This document shows positions 52,507 through 63,115 of a DNA stretch of 64,000 nucleotides, piece by piece; the stretch's first letter is position 1, and each line of letters opens with the position of its first letter. Both the position numbers and the translations under genes were made by a program. This stretch comes from Pseudomonas chlororaphis (GTDB lineage Bacteria; Pseudomonadota; Gammaproteobacteria; Pseudomonadales; Pseudomonadaceae), in assembly GCF_000783395.1 (NCBI RefSeq), contig NZ_JSFK01000003.1:124135-188134 (forward strand), written 5' to 3'. The notes beneath the pieces were generated by a model. That model searched no databases and was not told the origin of the DNA. It was given only the letters and a program-made list of their open reading frames with translations.

Positions 52507-54327
52507 GTGATCGAAAATCTACGCAACATCGCCATCATTGCCCACGTTGACCATGGTAAAACCACCCTGGTAGACAAACTCCTGCGTCAATCTGGCACTC
52601 TGGAGCGCAACGAGCTCAACGACGAGCGCGTGATGGACTCCAACGACCAGGAAAAAGAGCGCGGTATTACCATTCTGGCGAAAAACACCGCCATCAACTG
52701 GAACGGCTACCACATCAACATCGTGGACACCCCGGGCCACGCCGACTTCGGCGGCGAAGTTGAACGCGTAATGTCGATGGTTGACTCCGTTCTGCTGCTG
52801 GTTGACGCTCAAGACGGCCCTATGCCGCAAACCCGTTTCGTGACCAAGAAGGCTTTCGAAGCCGGCCTGCGTCCAATCGTGGTAATCAACAAGGTTGACC
52901 GTCCAGGCGCGCGTCCGGACTGGGTTCTGGATCAGATCTTCGACCTGTTCGACAACCTCGGTGCTACCGAAGAACAACTGGACTTCCAGGTTGTTTACGC
53001 CTCGGCCCTGAACGGCATTGCCGGTCTGGATCACACCGCCATGGCGGAAGACATGACTCCGCTGTACCAAGCGGTAGTCGACCACGTTCCGCCTCCGGCT
53101 GTTGACCGTGACGGCGCGTTCCAGATGCAGATCTCCGCTCTGGACTACAACAGCTTCCTGGGTGTTATCGGCGTTGGTCGTATCGCTCGTGGCCGCGTCA
53201 AGCCGAACACCCCGGTTGTAGCGATCGGTGCCGACGGCAAGCGCCGTAACGGCCGTATCCTGAAACTGATGGGTCACCACGGTCTGCACCGCATCGACGT
53301 TGAAGAAGCTGCAGCAGGCGATATCGTTTGCATCAGCGGTATGGACTCGCTGTTCATCTCCGACACCCTGTGCCACCCGGACACTGTCGAGGCGATGAAG
53401 CCTCTGACCGTTGACGAGCCAACCGTTTCGATGACCTTCCAGGTAAACGACTCGCCATTCTGCGGTAAAGAAGGCAAGTTCGTGACGTCCCGTAACATCA
53501 AGGACCGTCTGGACAAAGAGCTGCTGTACAACGTTGCCCTGCGCGTTGAAGAAGGCGACACCGCTGACAAGTTCAAGGTTTCCGGCCGTGGTGAGCTGCA
53601 CCTCTCGGTACTGATCGAAACCATGCGTCGCGAAGGCTTCGAAATCGCTCTGGGTCGTCCGGAAGTGATCATTCGTGAAGTTGACGGCGTCAAGCAAGAG
53701 CCGTTCGAAAACGTGACCATCGACATTCCTGAAGAAGCTCAGGGCAAGGTCATGGAAGAGATGGGTCTGCGTAAAGGCGACCTGAGCAACATGGTGCCGG
53801 ATGGCAAGGGCCGTGTTCGTCTGGAATACAACATCCCTGCTCGCGGTCTGATCGGTTTCCGTAACCAGTTCCTGACCCTGACCAACGGTGCTGGCATCCT
53901 GACCTCGATCTTCGATCGCTACGACACCGTCAAGTCGGGCCACATGTCCGGCCGTCAGAACGGCGTTCTGGTTTCGGTTGAAACCGGCAAGGCACTGACC
54001 TACTCGCTGGAAACCCTGCAGGCTCGTGGCAAGCTGTTCGTTGAACACGGCCAGGAGATCTACAACGGTCAAATCGTTGGTCAGAACAGCCGCGACAACG
54101 ACCTGGGTGTAAACCCGACCAAAGGCAAGAAGCTCGACAACATGCGTGCTTCGGGTAAAGACGAAACCATCGCTCTGGTACCACCTGTTCGCTTCACCCT
54201 GGAACAGGCTCTGGAATACATCCAGGAAGACGAGCTGTGCGAAGTCACTCCTAAGTCCATCCGTCTTCGCAAGAAGATCCTGGACGAAAGCGAGCGTACC
54301 CGCGCTGCCAAGAAAGCCAAGAACTGA
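52507..54327 (+). CDS. typA: Ribosome-associated GTPase TypA/BipA
   Basis: A 606-residue translational GTPase related to EF-G, involved in ribosome assembly and stress adaptation. G motifs: [10 protein letters not shown] (G1), RGITI (G2), [13 protein letters not shown] (G3), and [12 protein letters not shown] (G4). It starts with GTG at 52507. EF-G-like domains III and V and the BipA-specific C-terminal domain follow ([17 protein letters not shown] in pieces; [13 protein letters not shown] near the end). A strong terminator is 22 bases after the stop. Confidence 0.98.
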   Translation: MIENLRNIAIIAHVDHGKTTLVDKLLRQSGTLERNELNDERVMDSNDQEKERGITILAKNTAINWNGYHINIVDTPGHADFGGEVERVMSMVDSVLLLVDAQDGPMPQTRFVTKKAFEAGLRPIVVINKVDRPGARPDWVLDQIFDLFDNLGATEEQLDFQVVYASALNGIAGLDHTAMAEDMTPLYQAVVDHVPPPAVDRDGAFQMQISALDYNSFLGVIGVGRIARGRVKPNTPVVAIGADGKRRNGRILKLMGHHGLHRIDVEEAAAGDIVCISGMDSLFISDTLCHPDTVEAMKPLTVDEPTVSMTFQVNDSPFCGKEGKFVTSRNIKDRLDKELLYNVALRVEEGDTADKFKVSGRGELHLSVLIETMRREGFEIALGRPEVIIREVDGVKQEPFENVTIDIPEEAQGKVMEEMGLRKGDLSNMVPDGKGRVRLEYNIPARGLIGFRNQFLTLTNGAGILTSIFDRYDTVKSGHMSGRQNGVLVSVETGKALTYSLETLQARGKLFVEHGQEIYNGQIVGQNSRDNDLGVNPTKGKKLDNMRASGKDETIALVPPVRFTLEQALEYIQEDELCEVTPKSIRLRKKILDESERTRAAKKAKN

Positions 54328-54350
54328 GTCATTAGTTCAGGCTGAATGAA

Positions 54351-54384
54351 AACGCCCCCGGTCGAGAGACCGGGGGCGTTTTTG
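54351..54384 (+). terminator. Rho-independent terminator after typA
   Basis: AACGCCCCCGGTC (54351-54363) pairs with GACCGGGGGCGTT (54368-54380) around GAGA, then TTTG. The 13-base GC-rich stem is very strong. Confidence 0.93.
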
Positions 54385-54426
54385 TTTGTCTGGAGGAAAT
54401 GCAGGTTGGGTCTTGAAGATCAAGAG

Positions 54427-54649
54427 CCCCTCACCCTAGCCCTCTCCCGGAGGGAGAGGGGACTGAATGGGGGATATTCGTGAGATGCACCGACTTGCAA
54501 GAATTCTGCTGAATCCATAATCGATTTGGTGGGGCTTTATCGAATCCATAATCGACTGGGTGTTTCAGGTCGATGTATGGCGCCAGACACCTCGGTCGGC
54601 TCCCTCTCCCTCCGGGAGAGGGCTGGGCGGGCGGCGTTCCGATGAGGGT
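54427..54649. repeat. CCCTCTCCC repeat element, inverted pair
   Basis: CCCCTCACCCTAGCCCTCTC at 54427 and CCCTCTCCCTCCGGGAGAGG at 54602, followed by GCTGGGCGGGCGGCG, resemble the element at 44861-45038. Between them GAATCCATAATCGA occurs twice (at about 54511 and 54542). The element occupies most of the 328-base gap between typA and the cysteine-cluster gene. Confidence 0.75.
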
Positions 54650-54655
54650 AAGCTT

Positions 54656-55093
54656 TTAAAACTTCTCGATCGCGCGGAAATTCTGCTCGCGCACCACTTC
54701 CTTCGGCTTATAAGCGCAATACCCCGGGCGCGGCCCGATCTTCGGGTGATTGCGGCAGGTATCCGGGCGCTTGTCATAAATGGTGCACAAGCGGCTCTTA
54801 CGATCCAGGTAGTAGCAATCGTTGTTGCTCATGCGCTGCAGGGTGAAGATGCCGGACTTCTGATTGAAGCGCTCGACCAGGCCTTCCTTTTGCAGACGCT
54901 TGGCGATGTTCTTCGGCGGGTCGCCCAGTTCGAACTCATCGACCACACCGATGCGCACCAGATCCTTGATCTTTACCTCAACCGGCAGCGTGCAGCAGCT
55001 GGACACGCAGGAACCGCACATCGGGGCTGAGTATTTCGCCCACGTATCGAGACGGTCGATCTCGGCGGCGGCAATCAGGTTGGGCTTCATCAT
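54656..55093 (-). CDS. YkgJ-family cysteine-cluster protein
   Basis: A 145-residue protein with the zinc- or iron-cluster pattern of the YkgJ family: CGSCVSSCCTLPVEVK near residue 26, then CYYLDRKSRLCTIYDKRPDTCRNHP (in pieces: C-x-C, DTCRNHP). Such proteins may be oxidoreductases or metal chaperones; their biological role is unsettled. Two adjacent ATGs (55093 and 55090) are equally possible. The neighbouring glycogen phosphorylase is divergent. Confidence 0.88.
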   Translation of the reverse strand: MMKPNLIAAAEIDRLDTWAKYSAPMCGSCVSSCCTLPVEVKIKDLVRIGVVDEFELGDPPKNIAKRLQKEGLVERFNQKSGIFTLQRMSNNDCYYLDRKSRLCTIYDKRPDTCRNHPKIGPRPGYCAYKPKEVVREQNFRAIEKF

Positions 55094-55352
55094 CGGGAGT
55101 TACCAGGCGTGTGTGCATCAGGGCGCGCGATGATACCGGGACTGGTGGATTTTTGAACAACCTTTCGCCAGATTTTTTCTGCATACGGGCACATTGCCGG
55201 ACAATTCGGCACGGCCCCTGCATTCATTAGCTCACTCGCCAAGGTAATGCCGGGCTATCTCACAGTCTCAGGAAATACTGCCGAACCAGAGCCCTCACCG
55301 TCGGTCAGACCGTCTAGGCTCAGACAATTCCCGCTCGCTCGAGGTCCTATTG

Positions 55353-57803
55353 ATGACTCAAGAACCACTAGTTCGCGAAGCAGAGGTGGCCGCATTCCGC
55401 GACGCCGTCCTGACCAAGCTCACCTACGCGGTGGGCAAAGACCCCGATCACGCCTTCGACCATGACTGGTTCGAAGCCATTGCGTTGGCGGCGCGTGATC
55501 ACATGGTCGAACACTGGATGGACCACACCCGGCAGATCTACCGCAAAGGTCAGAAACGGGTGTATTACCTCTCGCTGGAATTTCTTATCGGCCGCTTGCT
55601 CTATGACAGCCTGAGCAACCTTGGTCTGCTCGACGTCGCCCGTGAAGCATTGACCGAACTCGGTGTCGATCTGGAGCGCATCCGTTTGCTGGAGCCCGAT
55701 GCAGCGCTCGGCAATGGCGGCCTCGGGCGTCTGGCGGCGTGCTTCATGGAAAGCATGTCGACCCTCGGCATCGCCGGTCACGGCTACGGCATTCGTTATG
55801 AGCACGGCTTGTTCCGTCAGGCCATCGTCGACGGCTGGCAGCAGGAGCAGACCGAGCACTGGCTGGATTTCGGCAACCCGTGGGAGTTCGAACGGCCAGA
55901 AGTGGTTTACACCATCGGCTTCGGCGGCAGCGTCGAAACCGTCACCGATGTCAGCGGCAAATCCAAACAAGTCTGGTCGCCGGCGGAAACCGTCCGTGCC
56001 ATTGCTTACGACACGCCCGTGGTCGGCTGGCGTGGGGCTAGCGTCAACACCTTGCGTCTGTGGCGTGCCCGCGCCATGGAAGATTTGCACCTAGAGCGCT
56101 TCAACGCCGGTGACCACTTGGGCGCCGTTGCCGAAGTGGCACGTGCCGAAAGCATCTCCCGTGTGCTTTACCCGGCGGACAGCACCGAAGCAGGGCAAGA
56201 GCTGCGCCTGCGCCAGGAATACTTCTTCGTCGCTGCTTCCTTGCAGGATTTGCTGCGCCGTCACCGCAACATGCACACCTCGGTGCTGACCCTGGGCGAT
56301 CACGCAGCGATCCAGCTCAACGACACCCACCCTTCAATCGCTGTTGCCGAACTGATGCGTCAACTGGTCGACGTCTACGACGTAGCGTGGGATGCGGCGT
56401 GGCAAGTCACCGTCGACACGCTGTCGTATACCAACCACACGTTGCTGCCGGAAGCGCTGGAAACCTGGCCAGTGGGTTTGATGGAACGCATGCTGCCGCG
56501 ACACATGCAGATCATCTACCTGATCAACGCCCAGCACATCGACTCGCTGCGGGCCAAAGGCATTCACGATTTCGACGTGCTGCGCGCGGTGTCGCTGATC
56601 GAAGAAGACAACGGTCGCCGGGTGCGCATGGGCAACCTCGCTTTCCTCGGTTCGCACAGCGTCAATGGCGTGTCCGGCTTGCACACGCAACTGATGCGCA
56701 AAACCGTGTTCGCCGAACTGCACAAGCTCTACCCGGAGCGGATCAACAACAAAACCAACGGCATTACCTTCCGCCGCTGGTTGTATCAGGCCAACTCCGA
56801 ACTGACTTCGATGCTGGTCGACGCGCTCGGCCCGGATTTGCTCGATAACCCTGAAGAGCGTCTGCTCGATCTTGAGCCGTTCGCAGAAAAAACCGCGTTC
56901 CGCAAAGCTTTTGCCGAACAACGGCTGCACAGCAAAAAAGCCCTGGCCTATCTGATTCACGAACGGCTGGGTATCGCGGTCAATCCGGCGGCGATGTTTG
57001 ATGTGCAGGTTAAACGGATCCACGAATACAAACGCCAGTTGCTCAACCTGATGCACACCGTGGCGCTGTATCAGGCGATTCGCGCCGAGCCGGAAGTCGA
57101 CTGGGTGCCACGGGTGAAAATCTTCGCCGGCAAGGCTGCGGCGAGTTATCACCAGGCCAAACTGATCATCAAACTGACCAACGACATCGCCCGGGTGGTG
57201 AACAACGACCCGACCGTGCGCGGCCTGCTGAAAGTGGTGTTCCTGCCCAACTACAACGTCAGCCTCGCGGAAAGCATCATTCCGGCGGCGGACTTGTCCG
57301 AGCAGATCTCCACTGCCGGCTTCGAAGCGTCGGGCACCAGTAACATGAAGTTCGGCCTCAACGGCGCACTGACCATCGGCACGCTGGACGGCGCCAACGT
57401 GGAAATGTGCGAACGCATTGGTGCTGAGCACATGTTCATTTTCGGCCTCAGCGCGCAGCAGGTCGAAGCGCGCAAACAGAACCACGAGTTCAGCGCGTTG
57501 CCGGACATTGCCGCGTCGCATCGTTTGAACGATGTGCTGCAAGCGATTCGCAGCGGGGTGTTCTCGCCGGATGACACTTCGCGCTACACCGGGCTGATCG
57601 ATTCGCTGGTGGATTACGACCGCTTCCTGGTCTGCGCCGACTTCGACTCCTATTGGGAAGCGCAGAAACGCGTTGAAGAGCATTGGCACGACAGCAACAA
57701 CTGGTGGCGTTCAGCGGTGCTGAACACGGCGCGGATGGGCTGGTTCTCCTCGGACCGGACGATTCGCGAGTACGCCACGGATATCTGGAAAGCGTTGGAG
57801 TAA
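55353..57803 (+). CDS. glgP: Glycogen/starch/alpha-glucan phosphorylase
   Basis: An 816-residue GT35 enzyme that releases glucose-1-phosphate from alpha-glucans with PLP. The PLP lysine motif EASGTSNMKFGLNGA lies near residue 660. Earlier motifs include YYLSLEFLIGRLL, LGNGGLGRLAACF and LNDTHPSIAV. The ATG at 55353 follows GAGG; a TTG three bases earlier is possible. No other glycogen gene is nearby, so it acts as a standalone part of the storage pathway. Confidence 0.98.
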   Translation: MTQEPLVREAEVAAFRDAVLTKLTYAVGKDPDHAFDHDWFEAIALAARDHMVEHWMDHTRQIYRKGQKRVYYLSLEFLIGRLLYDSLSNLGLLDVAREALTELGVDLERIRLLEPDAALGNGGLGRLAACFMESMSTLGIAGHGYGIRYEHGLFRQAIVDGWQQEQTEHWLDFGNPWEFERPEVVYTIGFGGSVETVTDVSGKSKQVWSPAETVRAIAYDTPVVGWRGASVNTLRLWRARAMEDLHLERFNAGDHLGAVAEVARAESISRVLYPADSTEAGQELRLRQEYFFVAASLQDLLRRHRNMHTSVLTLGDHAAIQLNDTHPSIAVAELMRQLVDVYDVAWDAAWQVTVDTLSYTNHTLLPEALETWPVGLMERMLPRHMQIIYLINAQHIDSLRAKGIHDFDVLRAVSLIEEDNGRRVRMGNLAFLGSHSVNGVSGLHTQLMRKTVFAELHKLYPERINNKTNGITFRRWLYQANSELTSMLVDALGPDLLDNPEERLLDLEPFAEKTAFRKAFAEQRLHSKKALAYLIHERLGIAVNPAAMFDVQVKRIHEYKRQLLNLMHTVALYQAIRAEPEVDWVPRVKIFAGKAAASYHQAKLIIKLTNDIARVVNNDPTVRGLLKVVFLPNYNVSLAESIIPAADLSEQISTAGFEASGTSNMKFGLNGALTIGTLDGANVEMCERIGAEHMFIFGLSAQQVEARKQNHEFSALPDIAASHRLNDVLQAIRSGVFSPDDTSRYTGLIDSLVDYDRFLVCADFDSYWEAQKRVEEHWHDSNNWWRSAVLNTARMGWFSSDRTIREYATDIWKALE

Positions 57804-57900
57804 CTTTCCACAACAAATGTGCGCAAGGCCCAACGTTTGTTGGGCCGGATCGATATACTGAGCGCCGGTTACCGGCAGAGCCAGTCACCACCAATCCAAT

Positions 57901-57988
57901 GTGGGAGCGAGCCTGCTCGCGAAGCGGTTGTCATGTTAAACAGAAATGTTGGCTGACAAACCGCTTTCGCGAGCAGGCTCGCTCCCAC
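57901..57988. repeat. GTGGGAGCGAGCCTGCTCGC inverted repeat
   Basis: An 88-base element with arms GTGGGAGCGAGCCTGCTCGC and GCGAGCAGGCTCGCTCCCAC plus an extended AAGCGGTT/ACCGCTT pairing. A loop of about 20 bases lies between. It sits between glgP and the DUF2339 gene and may terminate glgP. Confidence 0.88.
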
Positions 57989-58057
57989 TGGGTTTGTGCC
58001 TAGACTGAAGCAATCGCCGGACTCGCCCTGTCTTGGGGCTGCTTAGGGATATCGACC

Positions 58058-61000
58058 ATGCAATGGATGTTCATGTTGATCGGGCTGGTGCTCGGCTGGC
58101 TGCTCGACGAGTCGTTCAGTGATGCGCTGTTGGGCGCGTTGCTGGGGCTGGTGATCGGGCAGACGATTCGCATTGCGCGGCTGGGCTCGCAGGCGATGGA
58201 GCAGCAGCGACAACTTGAGCAGGCGAAGGTCGCTCTGCAAGGCGTTGAGCAGCGTCTGTTTCTGCTCGAAGGGGCACCGGTTCGTGCCGCGTCGCCAGCG
58301 AGTACGCCGCCGGTTACCGAACCCGTCGTAGAACCGGTCAAAGCCGCCGAAGAAGCCCCGGCCCCCGAACTGGTCTGGGAACTGCCGCCCGAACTCGAAC
58401 CGATTTCCGCCGTCGCCAGCGAAACCAGTCAACCGCTGCCCGCTGATGTGTGGTGCCTCGACGCCGTTACTTCTGAGCCCCAAGCCCCCGCCGAACCCCG
58501 TGGCCCGAACCTCATCGAACGCGGCATCAGCGCCGCGCGCAATTGGCTGTTCGGCGGCAACACCGTGCTGCGCGTTGGCGTGGTGTTGTTGTTCTTCGGT
58601 CTGGCGTTCTTGCTGCGCTACGCCACCGAAGGCATGGTCGTGCCGATTGAAGTGCGTTACGCCGGAGTTGCGGCGGCTGCTCTGGGTTTGCTCGCGCTCG
58701 GATGGTGGCTGCGCCGGCGCAACAGCAATTACGCGTTGATGCTGCAAGGCACCGGGATTGCGGTGCTGTACCTGACGGTCTTTGCGGCGATGCGTCTGCA
58801 TCCGTTGCTTGATCCGTCGGCCGCGCTGGGACTGCTGGTGGCGGTGACGATTTTCTCGGCGATTCTGGCGATTACACAGGATGCGTTGGGATTGGCGGCT
58901 GCGGCAGCATTGGGTGGTTTCGCCGCGCCGATCCTGACTTCGACCGGCGCCGGCAACCACGTCGCGCTGTTCAGCTATTTCGCGCTGCTCAACGCCGGCA
59001 TTCTCGCCATCGCCTGGTTCAAGGCCTGGCGTCTGCTCAACCTGATCGGCTTCGTCGGCACCTTCGGTATCGGCTTCGCCTGGGGCCTGCGTTCGTATGC
59101 GCCGGAGCTGTTGTGGAGCACCGAGCCGTTCCTGATTCTGTTTTTCCTGATGTACCTCGCCATCGGTCTGCTGTTCGCGCGGCGCAAGTTGCGCGACATG
59201 CCTGATGCTCCGGCGGATGACGACCGCGAGGCGTTGCTGCACTGGTCTGCGCGCAAGGGCGATTACGTCGATGGCACGATGCTGTTCGGACCGCCGATCA
59301 TTGGCTTCGGTCTGCAGTTTGCGTTGGTCCATCATCTGGAGTTTGCGGCGGCGTTCAGTGCGCTGGCACTGGGCATGATCTACATGGCTCTGGCGAAGGT
59401 GTTGATGGGCGGCCGCGCGTTGCTGCTGGGCGAAACCTGCCTGGCGCTCGGGGTGATTTTTGCCAGTCTGGCGATCCCGCTGGGACTCGATGCGCGCTGG
59501 ACCTCGGCGGCATGGGCGGTGGAAGGCGCGGGGATTTTCTGGCTCGGTTTGCGCCAGCATCGACCGTTCGCCCGGGCGTTTGCCTTGCTCCTGCAACTGG
59601 GGGCGGCGTTGGCCTTCCTCAGCCAATTGCGCGTTGGCGAAAGCAGTCTGCTCGACGGTGCGCCACTGGGCGCGTTGATGCTCGGGATTGCGTTGCTGTT
59701 CAGTTTCTATCAACTGCGCAAGGCTGCGCTGGAACAGGCATCGCCGTGGGAACGCCAGGGCTTGCCAGTGCTGGCAGCTCTGGGCCTGACCTTCCTCTAT
59801 CTGTTGGCGCCGCTGTTTTTCTTCGTGCAGGGCACGGCGATCAGTTGGGCACTGGCCGGGTTGGTGACGTTGTTTGTCGGTCTGCGGATTCAGTCGCGCA
59901 CCTTCCTGTTCAGCGCATTTGCCGTGCAGTTGCTCGGCGGTGCGTTGTTCCTGTTGCGTCTGCAAGGCGCGGGCGAGGATTCGGCAGCGGTGTTCAGCGC
60001 CGGTTGGAGCGGTTTGCTTAGTGCTTCACTGATCGGTCTGGCGTTGATCGCCGGCATGCTGTTGGCGGCCCGTGATGAAATGGTGCGCGGCGACGTGCGT
60101 CTGTTGCGCGGTCTGTCGGTGGTGTTGTTGGCCGGTCTGGTGCTGATCAATCTGGCGGTGCTGTTCGTGCTGCCGTGGCAAACCGCGAGTGCGGTGTGGG
60201 CCGCGAGTGGTTTGCTGATCATCTGGCTGAGTCTGTACCTCAAGCAGCGCGTGAGTTTTGTCTTCGGTTTGCTGTTGCAGGTGATCGGTGGCGCGGCGTT
60301 TTTGCTGGCCGGCCCCGGGTTGCTCGGGCCGCTGTACAGCGAAGGGTTGAAGCCGTTTGCCCATGGCGGATTCTGGACGCCGCTGGTGCTGGGCCTGGCG
60401 GCGATGATCGGTGCCTGGCGCCTGCAACTGGGCAATCATGCTTCGGCATTCGATGCGTTGAGTTTGCAGCGCTTGTCCGAAGTGTTGCTGGTGTGGGGTG
60501 CCGGTTGGTGGGCACTGGCGTGGATTAGCGAGGTGCTGCGTTTTGCTGCTCCGAATCTGCAAGGCACGTTGCTGCTGTTGGTTGCAGCCGTCAGCGTGGC
60601 GTTGTGGACTGTGCTGTCGCTACGTTTGAAGTGGCCGGCGCTGGGCTTGCTCTGCACCTTGCTGATTCCGGCGGCAGGTCTGGTGTTGCTCGCGTCTTGG
60701 CATTCGCGTTATCACCCGGCGGCCGATTTCGGCTGGCTGGCTTGGGCGCCGGTGTTCGCCGTGCATTTCTTCAGCTTGCGACGCTTGGCGCCGATGCTGC
60801 CGGCGCGGGCCTTGAGCACGGCGCATGTGCTCGGTTGCTGGCTGCTGATCGGCGTGCTGGCGCTGGAATTGCGCTACGGTCTGCTGCTGTTGTCCGAGCA
60901 ATACAACGCCTGGCGCTGGCTGGGTTGGGCGATTCTGCCGAGCCTTTATCTGCTGCTGGCGGCTGCACCGCGTAACTGGCCATGGCCGGTGGCGACGTTT

Positions 61001-61642
61001 GCCCGTGAGTACCGCTTGTACGCCGCGGCGCCGTTGGCGGTGTTGATGCTGGCGTGGTTCTGGCTGGCCAATGGCGTCAGCGATGGCAATGCTGAACCAT
61101 TGCCATACGTGCCGCTGCTTAACCCGTTGGAGTTGGGCCTGCTGTTTGCTTTGTTCGGCGTCTATGTGTGGTCACGCAGTGCAATATCGCAATTGTCGAT
61201 TCGACAGGACTACGCCGATAACGCCACGCAATTGATTGCCGGGATTTCGCTGTTCGCCTTCTGCACTGCGCTGGTCACCCGCGCAGCGCACCATTGGGCT
61301 GGCATCCCGTTCGAGCTGGATACGCTGCTTGCCTCAATGCTCGTGCAGGCCGGTCTGTCGATCGTCTGGACGCTCATGGCGCTCGGCCTGATGATCGGCG
61401 GGCATCTGCGTCATCGTCGCGAAGTGTGGTTGATCGGCGCGGCGCTGATTGCGCTGGTGGTGGCCAAACTGATTTTTGTCGAACTGAGCAACCGTGGCGG
61501 CCTTGCCCGGATCGTCTCGTTTATCGGCGTTGGCGTGTTGCTGCTGGTCGTTGGCTATTTTGCGCCGCTGCCGCCAAAACGCGTCGACGCTGAACCGGCG
61601 GCGGACAAACCGGCCCCGGACACCGAAGGAGTTTCATCTTGA
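58058..61642 (+). CDS. Large DUF2339 multispanning membrane protein
   Basis: A 1194-residue inner-membrane protein. An N-terminal amphipathic coiled segment (MEQQRQLEQAKVALQGVEQR) and a Pro/Ala/Glu-rich linker lead to roughly 25 or more hydrophobic helices, making it one of the largest membrane proteins here. The start of the membrane region, ARNWLFGGNTVLRVGVVLLF, is the family mark (W-FGGN). The next gene, DUF3999, overlaps by four bases; the two are commonly paired. The function is unknown; an envelope or polymer-transport role is possible. Confidence 0.92.
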   Translation: MQWMFMLIGLVLGWLLDESFSDALLGALLGLVIGQTIRIARLGSQAMEQQRQLEQAKVALQGVEQRLFLLEGAPVRAASPASTPPVTEPVVEPVKAAEEAPAPELVWELPPELEPISAVASETSQPLPADVWCLDAVTSEPQAPAEPRGPNLIERGISAARNWLFGGNTVLRVGVVLLFFGLAFLLRYATEGMVVPIEVRYAGVAAAALGLLALGWWLRRRNSNYALMLQGTGIAVLYLTVFAAMRLHPLLDPSAALGLLVAVTIFSAILAITQDALGLAAAAALGGFAAPILTSTGAGNHVALFSYFALLNAGILAIAWFKAWRLLNLIGFVGTFGIGFAWGLRSYAPELLWSTEPFLILFFLMYLAIGLLFARRKLRDMPDAPADDDREALLHWSARKGDYVDGTMLFGPPIIGFGLQFALVHHLEFAAAFSALALGMIYMALAKVLMGGRALLLGETCLALGVIFASLAIPLGLDARWTSAAWAVEGAGIFWLGLRQHRPFARAFALLLQLGAALAFLSQLRVGESSLLDGAPLGALMLGIALLFSFYQLRKAALEQASPWERQGLPVLAALGLTFLYLLAPLFFFVQGTAISWALAGLVTLFVGLRIQSRTFLFSAFAVQLLGGALFLLRLQGAGEDSAAVFSAGWSGLLSASLIGLALIAGMLLAARDEMVRGDVRLLRGLSVVLLAGLVLINLAVLFVLPWQTASAVWAASGLLIIWLSLYLKQRVSFVFGLLLQVIGGAAFLLAGPGLLGPLYSEGLKPFAHGGFWTPLVLGLAAMIGAWRLQLGNHASAFDALSLQRLSEVLLVWGAGWWALAWISEVLRFAAPNLQGTLLLLVAAVSVALWTVLSLRLKWPALGLLCTLLIPAAGLVLLASWHSRYHPAADFGWLAWAPVFAVHFFSLRRLAPMLPARALSTAHVLGCWLLIGVLALELRYGLLLLSEQYNAWRWLGWAILPSLYLLLAAAPRNWPWPVATFAREYRLYAAAPLAVLMLAWFWLANGVSDGNAEPLPYVPLLNPLELGLLFALFGVYVWSRSAISQLSIRQDYADNATQLIAGISLFAFCTALVTRAAHHWAGIPFELDTLLASMLVQAGLSIVWTLMALGLMIGGHLRHRREVWLIGAALIALVVAKLIFVELSNRGGLARIVSFIGVGVLLLVVGYFAPLPPKRVDAEPAADKPAPDTEGVSS

Positions 61643-63003
61643 GTCGCATGCGAAATCTGGGTTGGTTGGCGTTGGGCGTGGTGATGGTGGCCGGTGCTCA
61701 GGAAAAACCGGCGGACTTCGCCACGCAAGTGCCGTTGTCGGTGAGCGGCAACGGCCCGTGGTATCGCCTCGAATTGCCGCTGAACGTGCAATTGCAGGCG
61801 CGCCAGACTGATCTCAGTGACTTGCGGGTGTTCAACGCCGCTGGCGAAGCGCAGGCCTACGCCTTGGCGCGCGAATCGGCGCAGACCCGCGACGACGGCC
61901 AGTTGCACGAGGTGAAGTGGTTCCCGCTGTACAACGCCGCCGACGCCAGCGAACGCGCGCCGAACGTGCGCGTGCAATCGACCACCAACGGCACGCTGGT
62001 CGAGGTGCAACCGTCCAGCCAGTTGGAGGCGGGCGAAGAAGTGCTGCGCGGCTGGCTGCTGGATGCCAGCGCGATCAAGGCGCCGTTGCAGCAATTGATC
62101 CTCGACTGGACCAGCGAGCGCGACGGCTTTCAGCGCTTCAGCATCGAAGCCAGCGACGACCTGCAACACTGGCAAGCGTGGGGCGAAGGGCAGGTGGCAC
62201 GGCTGACCTTTTCCGATGAGCGCATCGAGCAGCATGAAGTGACATTGCCGGGGCAATCGGCGCGTTATGTGCGGCTGTTGTGGGAGTCGCCGAATTCGGC
62301 GCCGATCCTGACGGCGGCTCAATTGAAAAGCAGTGATCCGCGCAACGTTCCGCTGCCGTTGGTCTGGTCGCAGGCATTGGCCGGCAGCAGCACCAAGGCC
62401 GGGGAGTACACCTGGCAGTTGCCGATGGGGCTGAATGTCGAGCGGGTGCAGGTCGAAATCAAACAACCGAACAGTCTGGCGCCGGTGACATTGGCGGGTC
62501 GACGTGAAAGCAGCTTGCCGTGGCAGGTGCTGAGCAGCGGTTTGCTCTACCGCCTGAACCAGAATGGTCAGGACGTGGTGCAGAACGAATTGCAGCTCTA
62601 CGGGCAGACCGTGCAGCAGTTGAAGCTGACGGTCGATGAGCGCGGCGGTGGTCTGGGCGAGCAGGCGCCCAGCGTGAAGTACGCGGTGCGGGCGACTCAG
62701 GTGATCTTCCTCGCACGCGGGGAAGGGCCGTACAGTCTGGCGTTGGGTAATCCGACGGTGAAAACGGCGAACTTGCCGCTGGCGACGCTGATTCCGGATT
62801 TCAAGCCGGAGAAGCTGGCGGCGTTGGGTAAGGCTGTGGTTCAGGGTGAGGTGGTGGCTACGCAGACTTCTACGGCGACTACGGCGGCGGTGGCGGAGAC
62901 CAATTGGAAGAAGATTGGGTTGTGGGCAGTGTTGTTGTTGAGTGTGGTGTTTTTGGGGGCTATGGCGTTTAGCTTGTTGCGCAAGCCGCCAACCAACACC
63001 TGA
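61639..63003 (+). CDS. DUF3999-domain exported/membrane protein
   Basis: A 454-residue partner of the DUF2339 gene. It has a short signal (RNLGWLALGVVMVAGAQ), a large periplasmic beta-rich domain of about 400 residues with a pattern such as WYRLELPLNVQLQARQTDLS, and a C-terminal membrane helix (IGLWAVLLLSVVFLGAMAF). I prefer the TTG at 61639, which overlaps the preceding stop and has GAAGGAG seven bases upstream. An ATG three codons later would be 16 bases from that site. Function is unknown. Confidence 0.9.
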   Translation: MSRMRNLGWLALGVVMVAGAQEKPADFATQVPLSVSGNGPWYRLELPLNVQLQARQTDLSDLRVFNAAGEAQAYALARESAQTRDDGQLHEVKWFPLYNAADASERAPNVRVQSTTNGTLVEVQPSSQLEAGEEVLRGWLLDASAIKAPLQQLILDWTSERDGFQRFSIEASDDLQHWQAWGEGQVARLTFSDERIEQHEVTLPGQSARYVRLLWESPNSAPILTAAQLKSSDPRNVPLPLVWSQALAGSSTKAGEYTWQLPMGLNVERVQVEIKQPNSLAPVTLAGRRESSLPWQVLSSGLLYRLNQNGQDVVQNELQLYGQTVQQLKLTVDERGGGLGEQAPSVKYAVRATQVIFLARGEGPYSLALGNPTVKTANLPLATLIPDFKPEKLAALGKAVVQGEVVATQTSTATTAAVAETNWKKIGLWAVLLLSVVFLGAMAFSLLRKPPTNT

Positions 63004-63025
63004 GAATGGCTGGCGCTGCGCGCCA

Positions 63026-63115
63026 ATCGCTGGCAAGCCAGCTCCCACAGGTTATTTGGTGTACACAAAATAGATGAACGACCGAAGTCCTTGTGGGAGC
63101 TGGCTTGCCAGCGAT
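63026..63115. repeat. GTGGGAGCTGGCTTGCCAGCGAT inverted repeat
   Basis: ATCGCTGGCAAGCCAGCTCC at 63026 is inverted as GGAGCTGGCTTGCCAGCGAT ending at 63115. About 40 bases lie between. It is in the gap between DUF3999 and fbp, whose remaining 220 bases hold no gene I can support. Confidence 0.88.

Noticed and set aside
58043..59965. 640-residue minus-strand open frame over the DUF2339 gene
   Set aside because: Composition is Gln/Arg/His-rich with no hydrophobic core, typical of an antisense shadow of a membrane protein gene.
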